A stretch of 64,000 nucleotides of DNA, from contig JANFOG010000003.1 of assembly GCA_024336345.1 (NCBI GenBank), forward strand, positions 2,734,501-2,798,500, given 5' to 3'. Of this stretch, positions 59,001 to 64,000 are shown piece by piece; within the stretch, counting starts at the first letter, position 1, and each line of letters opens with the position of its first letter. The position numbers and the translations under genes are program-made. This stretch comes from Mariannaea sp. PMI_226. Lineage: Eukaryota > Ascomycota > Sordariomycetes > Hypocreales > Nectriaceae. The notes below the pieces were generated by a model that was not told the origin of the DNA, made no database searches, and saw only the letters and a list, made by a program, of their open reading frames with translations.

Positions 59001-62000
59001 CGATCCTCGCTTCTGCCAGGACTGATAGAGCAGTTGGACCAAGAATATCCTCATGGCACTAATCAATGCTTCATGAATTTATTGAAGACATAAATGAACA
59101 GAGACACTGCTTCTGCTGGAGTGACTTAAAGAGTTGGCATGGAGAACCAAGTGAGTCGTGCCTTGCCCGGATACATAGCCATGGTCTCCATTGTATACAT
59201 CACAAAACAAGGAACTCTGCCATAGCAACACCAAATCTGTCCATCCATGCTATTCGTCTCTGTCACTAGATGAATCCAAGTGATCTCCGTGTGTTTATCT
59301 ACGCGGCTCAATCGTAGATAGCCGTTTCTTCTTGTTCTGGTAGACTTTACGTAGTTGAGTTGCTTCTATTCTCCCGATCATCGCCAAATCCCCCGATATA
59401 CACGAGAGCCTTGAATTACTTATAGAAGCTGTAGTATTTGAAACAATAGGCACGAGATACTGAGTTTGGAGTGACTCTGAATGCTTTGATTGAATTTACC
59501 TAACCTACATCATCTAGGATGACGATTGTTGCCGAGAGAACATGACCATTACGAGTAATTACAACAGCAACAATTGGGTTCCTACTAGAGTAAATTGATG
59601 TTATATAATGAGTGATACGGAAATCATGGAATGGACCAGAGGAATGATATAACAAGACCGAAGATACGTTGGCTGATGATTTCTTGATAGCATTACTAGT
59701 CGCAGTATGTGACCACCTAGGCAGCTCGATATGCACCCCAACCCGCATTTCTCAAACAAAATGGGAATCAAAGCCTTTTAGAGGAAGAGACATGAGCTTA
59801 CTTTGTACGGCTTGCTATAAGGATTCTGCGCGGTATGGTATCCTATTCGTTGGCCAAATAGAGATCTGATCTCATTTGAAGGGAGCAGTAGACAGGTTGA
59901 TTCGAGTGCATTGGACAGAGAACTTGCATGCTCATCTTAGAACTATTTCAAAGTACTGCAATAAGCGCATATTCTTACTTATCCTACTCAGTGCGATGGA
60001 TGAAACTCTCATATACCTAAACCGTGCATGCGTTTCTGCTGGTGCTCAGCTTGAGCAGCCATCACACACAGAGTCTCTTTCCATATCTATATAGACATAG
60101 ATGTATGTGATTCGTTTATGCAGGACGCAATAAAATTTGCCATTTACAGTCCTATAGGAGGATAGATAATTGACTATTCAGGTAGGGGCTTAGCCTCGCG
60201 ACTACGTCGCCAAAATAGGCTGAAAGAAAGGGGATGAGTGCCATTAGGATAGAACCGTGGAATAGAACACCGGTTGTCTCTTTGCCAATATCAGAAAAAA
60301 AATATAATACCTCAGTTTTCCTTCTATCGACGGGGGCTGTAATTGACAAACCGAAAGGGATTGCGAGCAATCTCAGACACATCAAGAATCTCTTTTCGTA
60401 CGGTTGTCACTAAGACAGTCCTCGCCTCAATGCCGTGTGTCGCGTGAGAGACGTCCTGATCCTACGACGAGTCTCCAGTTATCACAGCGTACCTGTGAAG
60501 CGATCCTCTTGATCTAATCGAAGGCCGTTTGTGATAAGATTAAGTAGGGAACTGTTATCACTTACTACCGGCGTTGTCAAGGAGCATGGAGATTGTTGTA
60601 TTAAGAATAAGAAGCGTCCTGTGCCACCCATGTAAGTCATCTTGGTTGGGGGTTCTCGGACAATCTGACGCCATCCTTCCCGTGTCTTCACATCCTCGTG
60701 GCGTTGCAGGCGCATGGCCTCGAGCGGTCTACAGATAGCTCATCCTGAGTTGGACATGGGATGCCCTGACTTGCCATGTGGTGACAGGGTATTTGATAGG
60801 AGTCGTGACATGCGATATGAGAAGTACCTCGTACGTACATGCCATAACGAATACCGCTCTGTGATAGAGCGGAGTAGAGGAGAGGCCGCGAGACCTGCAG
60901 CAGAGCCAGACAAGCAAAGCAGGGGGAGAGGGAGCCGGGAGGGGCTGCTGCTCTCCAAGGCGGCGCCAATCATAAGGTGGTTCCAGGAGCAGCGCAATGA
61001 GGCCTCCCTAGGCCCTGATGCCTGATGAAGAAGGATGTTCTAGACAACGTCCTGGAAGTGTGCGCCGTCCGTCCTGTGAGGCGCGGTAGGCTGGCGCGTG
61101 CGACGGAGCGAGAGGCTGAGACAAAGGTGGGCTAGGTTATTTCTTTTCCTGCTCCTTTTTTCTTTTTTTTTGTGTTTTTCTTGTTTCTACAGTACTTGCA
61201 GAACCATCAAGTCACTAAGAACGGGCCGCGACAAAGAACGGTGATATGGCATGCAGGCGAATCCCTGACGGGCTGGACCATGGGCGTCTAACTGCAGGTG
61301 TCAGCCAGTCAGATCACGAGCAGAGCGAGCGCTTGGTGTGAGTGGGCATATGTGTGCGTGTGCGTGTGCGGGTGCGTGAGCGTGAGCATCAGTGTGTGCC
61401 TTTTGGCTAGTTAATTGATTAATTACATACAGTATATATAGCACCCTAGGGTACAGTGCTTCGCATGAGCGGTTAGACAATCCTGCAGCGGCAGAACCAG
61501 GTGCTTGTCAGGACAGGAAGAGGAGGAACAAGAAATAACAACTTGAGTAATGCAGTATAGTGATAACTAGCAAATCATTGGAACTACTACCTGTCATCCA
61601 CCGCCTGTCATTTGCCGCTCATACTGTATCGAGCCTATACTATATCCACGGCCCTGGCATAGTTACTCAGTCGTCGTCGCTCGCTTAAACATGGGGTATT
61701 CGACTTCAGGTAGCCCATACTACATAGTACTATTATTACATAGTATGTATGCCATGGTGCGATATGTAGATCAGCGCTTCGGCCCGGCTTGCGTCAACTG
61801 CTAAGGACTTCCTCTCGGCCTGGGCCCTTCCAGACGGGCCGTGGCTTCAGGCTGGGCTCTCACCAATGCCCCTTTAAACGGCTTTTATGCCTCCTCCATA
61901 TTCCTCGAAATATGTTTCCTGCGAGTATTGTTTCGTTTTCTCACATAACCTCTTACAGTGCCGCGCGCAAGCGCAAACCAAAACAGGCTATGGCCTCTCC

Positions 62001-64000
62001 CAGTCGAGTATGGCTTTTTCGTACAGGCTGCCCTGTTGGTCCAGCTCGCGAAGGTGGCGGAGGCGGCGGCGGTCACCGCTTGACCCTTGTCGTCCGCCCC
62101 CAAAAGAAGACTGTCCTGAGTGAGACATGACACCCTCCACATTGCCCACGAGCCGTTCCTTGGCAGATACTTTTTGTCGTTGATGGGAAAAAAAAGCCTG
62201 CTTTTGTATTGGACCTGTTGTTTCCGCGGCTACACCATCTTCAGCGCAGACCAAAAAGAGCACAGAGGTGAGCAGAAAGCAGCCTTGCGTGCATGTGTCA
62301 AAAAAAAAAAAAAGCAAACAAAACAAAAACACACAACTTATACGCACACTTTGTACGAAGTACTCGAATGAATTTTTTTTTTTTTTTTAAATTTCCCTGA
62401 GTGAAGTGAAGGAACATGGACGCCATGGCTGAACTGGCGCCGTCACATCAACCTGATCCTGTTGGTTCAGCTGCTATGCAATGAACAAGGAATGTCGCCA
62501 GAAAAGGGAACGACTAGTAACCTCACAGATCAAAGAGAGCCTAGTTCACTCAATAATTAAATGCAGCTCACATCGCCTGTATGAAATGCGGCTCTGCCGC
62601 CGCCGTTTTGTGAGAGCTCGCCAACCCGGCCCTCCCCCCTCCTTCTTCCTCAACCCCCTCCCCCCGCCACTCGGCTGGATGGCCAAATGACCTCGAGAGT
62701 GAAATCGGGTTGTTCGAATAGATAGAAACTAGTCGGCTCCCATCCCAATCCCACAAGGGCTTGGAATCATTTCTGCTCTTGCAACTGACTCCTACTGACT
62801 GACATGCTATCCCAATGTCTCGTAGGCTTTGCCTACACCCACCACTCGCTCCGTCCGAACACCAAAACTCCTGCTCAGCTCTCAGCCCGGCATAGATATC
62901 CCTTGGTGGCTGCAGCATCTCGGAAAGGCCACAACAGTCTGCACGTTTCCCGATAGCCTTGGGATTGGCTGGCCTTTTCTGCGAGGCTGGCCCTTTTCCT
63001 TGCATCCTCTCTACACGTCCACTTCTGCCACACTGAGTAATACATGTCTGATTCTCCCAATCCATGGAGTGTGAACTGTCCTCACGGACTCTGCTACAAA
63101 GGCCTGATGGGGGCCCCGTTCTCACAGCAAAGCAGAAGCAGCAAGTGGTGGCGCTCTGCTATCAGCTGTTTTGACCCAATCACTCTCGACACACTGTTGC
63201 CGTCAACAACACTGCCAAAGAGCAATCCTCACCTTCTTAGTGGCCCGAGAACCTTGCCTTATGTTGCCTCGCTCGAGGGTTGGGCTTAGGGGCATTTGCC
63301 TTGCTCCCTTTCCCCAACCAACTCCAACCATTGTCCCTCCCACAGCCGATTCATTCCCAGCATAAGCCTGGTAGCTGGCTAATTCTGGGTCCAGGTATAG
63401 CCACAATACGGTGAACTGCTCGGTTCTTGGGAGTCGGACAAAGTTGAAGTCCAGTACAGTGGTCCGCCCCTCCCCATCCCCCTACCCTCCCTTACACTCC
63501 CTCACCTCCCCCCCCCTCCCTCTCCTCTCGAGGCCTCGTCCACCACTACCGAGAAAATAAATAAACTGCCTTACTAGAGTGTGAGACTATGCTTTTCCGC
63601 CTTGCCAGTTGAATCTGGTAATCAGCCTGATATCCCGTGCATACCGCAAACTTTCCACTGTCAGTTCCATTTTTGGTGTTTGCATCTCTCTATCCCCTGT
63701 CCAAAAGTTCTGACGTCTACCACGTCTTGAAGTACTTGCCCCCTCCATGCTTCATACTTATAATCAGCACTTCTGCACCTCTATCTTGCTACGCACTTCT
63801 ATTGGCATGCACGAGGTCTAAAGTACACTCAACCTTTAACATTCAACGTCTCGAGGTGTCAATATCACTGGGTCGTAGGGGCCAAGTTGACGACACTACC
63901 TGACTCCCATGCACAGCAAACGCTTCAACCCCTCGCGGCGGAGTGCTACCATCATCTGGTACATTCACAAAGACTACGGCAAGTGTTGATGCTTCTATGA
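53017..64000. other. 11-kb gene-free right flank
   Basis: No gene I can support on either strand. Notable content is TACTCCGTA at 53507-53515 and related octamers near 54439 and 57359, a G run near 54686, (GTGC/GTGT)n near 61350-61390, poly-A and poly-T runs near 62300 and 62365, and CT-rich blocks near 63460-63530. From about 58000 to 60500 the base composition looks AT-richer with only short frames. The extreme right end has promoter-like CT-rich sequence followed by an ATG at 63909 whose frame stops after 26 codons, so a gene beginning at the edge cannot be shown. Confidence 0.5.

Noticed and set aside
63909..63989. ATG with a 26-codon frame near the right edge, possibly a first exon
   Set aside because: The frame stops before the edge and the only donor-like site (GTGTTG) is poor; nothing beyond the window can be seen.

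Overview
The window is nuclear DNA of a filamentous ascomycete, most likely a Sordariomycete and plausibly Hypocreales. The evidence is short introns of about 50 to 120 nt with GTATGT- or GTAAGT-type donors and CTAAC- or CTGAC-type branch sites. The gene families fit too: CreD-type arrestin, Slm1-type PH protein, Clr5-domain protein, Fungal_trans_2 regulator and EasF-family methyltransferase. Intergenic DNA is long and rich in homopolymers and microsatellites. The species cannot be fixed from the sequence alone.

I support ten protein genes and rebuilt their exons by hand so that each reads through in frame. Left to right they are: an arrestin-like HECT-ligase adaptor (5477-7495, +); a Slm1-type BAR/PH protein (9741-11421, +); a Clr5-domain protein (14508-15678, +); an Fpg/Nei DNA glycosylase (17824-19188, +); an uncharacterised protein (20271-21275, -); an ataxin-10/Ctr86-like protein with a His/Asp-rich insert (23441-26446, -); methylthioadenosine phosphorylase (27461-28569, +); an EasF-family methyltransferase (38903-40167, +); a Fungal_trans_2 regulator (40307-43240, -); and a C2H2-type zinc-finger protein (45543-46858, +). 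An eleventh gene, an MSOX-type flavin amine oxidase, lies at 51554-53016 (+). They are mostly unrelated housekeeping or regulatory genes. The only suggestive pair is the methyltransferase and the regulator, whose 3' ends converge 139 bp apart.

The most interesting object is not a protein gene. Between the Clr5 gene and the glycosylase, on the minus strand at about 16080-17600, there is a ladder of splice sites separating tiny exons with no coding sense. The introns carry box C/D snoRNAs. Several of their guides match conserved rRNA: 12 contiguous nt to the SSU 5' end (CAUAUGCUUGUC) with the +5 rule landing on the base methylated by yeast snR74; LSU CUGACGUG, the snR72 site; and the LSU segments CUCGUCAUCU (snR76 region) and GACCGUCGUGA. 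This looks like a spliced, intron-nested counterpart of the yeast snR72-78 polycistron. It is divergent from the glycosylase gene across a short promoter containing a CACGTGA box.

The remaining DNA (0-5.4, 28.6-38.9, 46.9-51.5 and 53-64 kb) has no gene I can support. It holds microsatellites, pyrimidine tracts, short palindromes built on AAGGTACCT, a 17-bp-arm hairpin at 44.6 kb, a run of 22 G and a slightly AT-richer, ORF-poor stretch at 58-60.5 kb. I found no tRNA, rRNA, CRISPR array or intact transposon.
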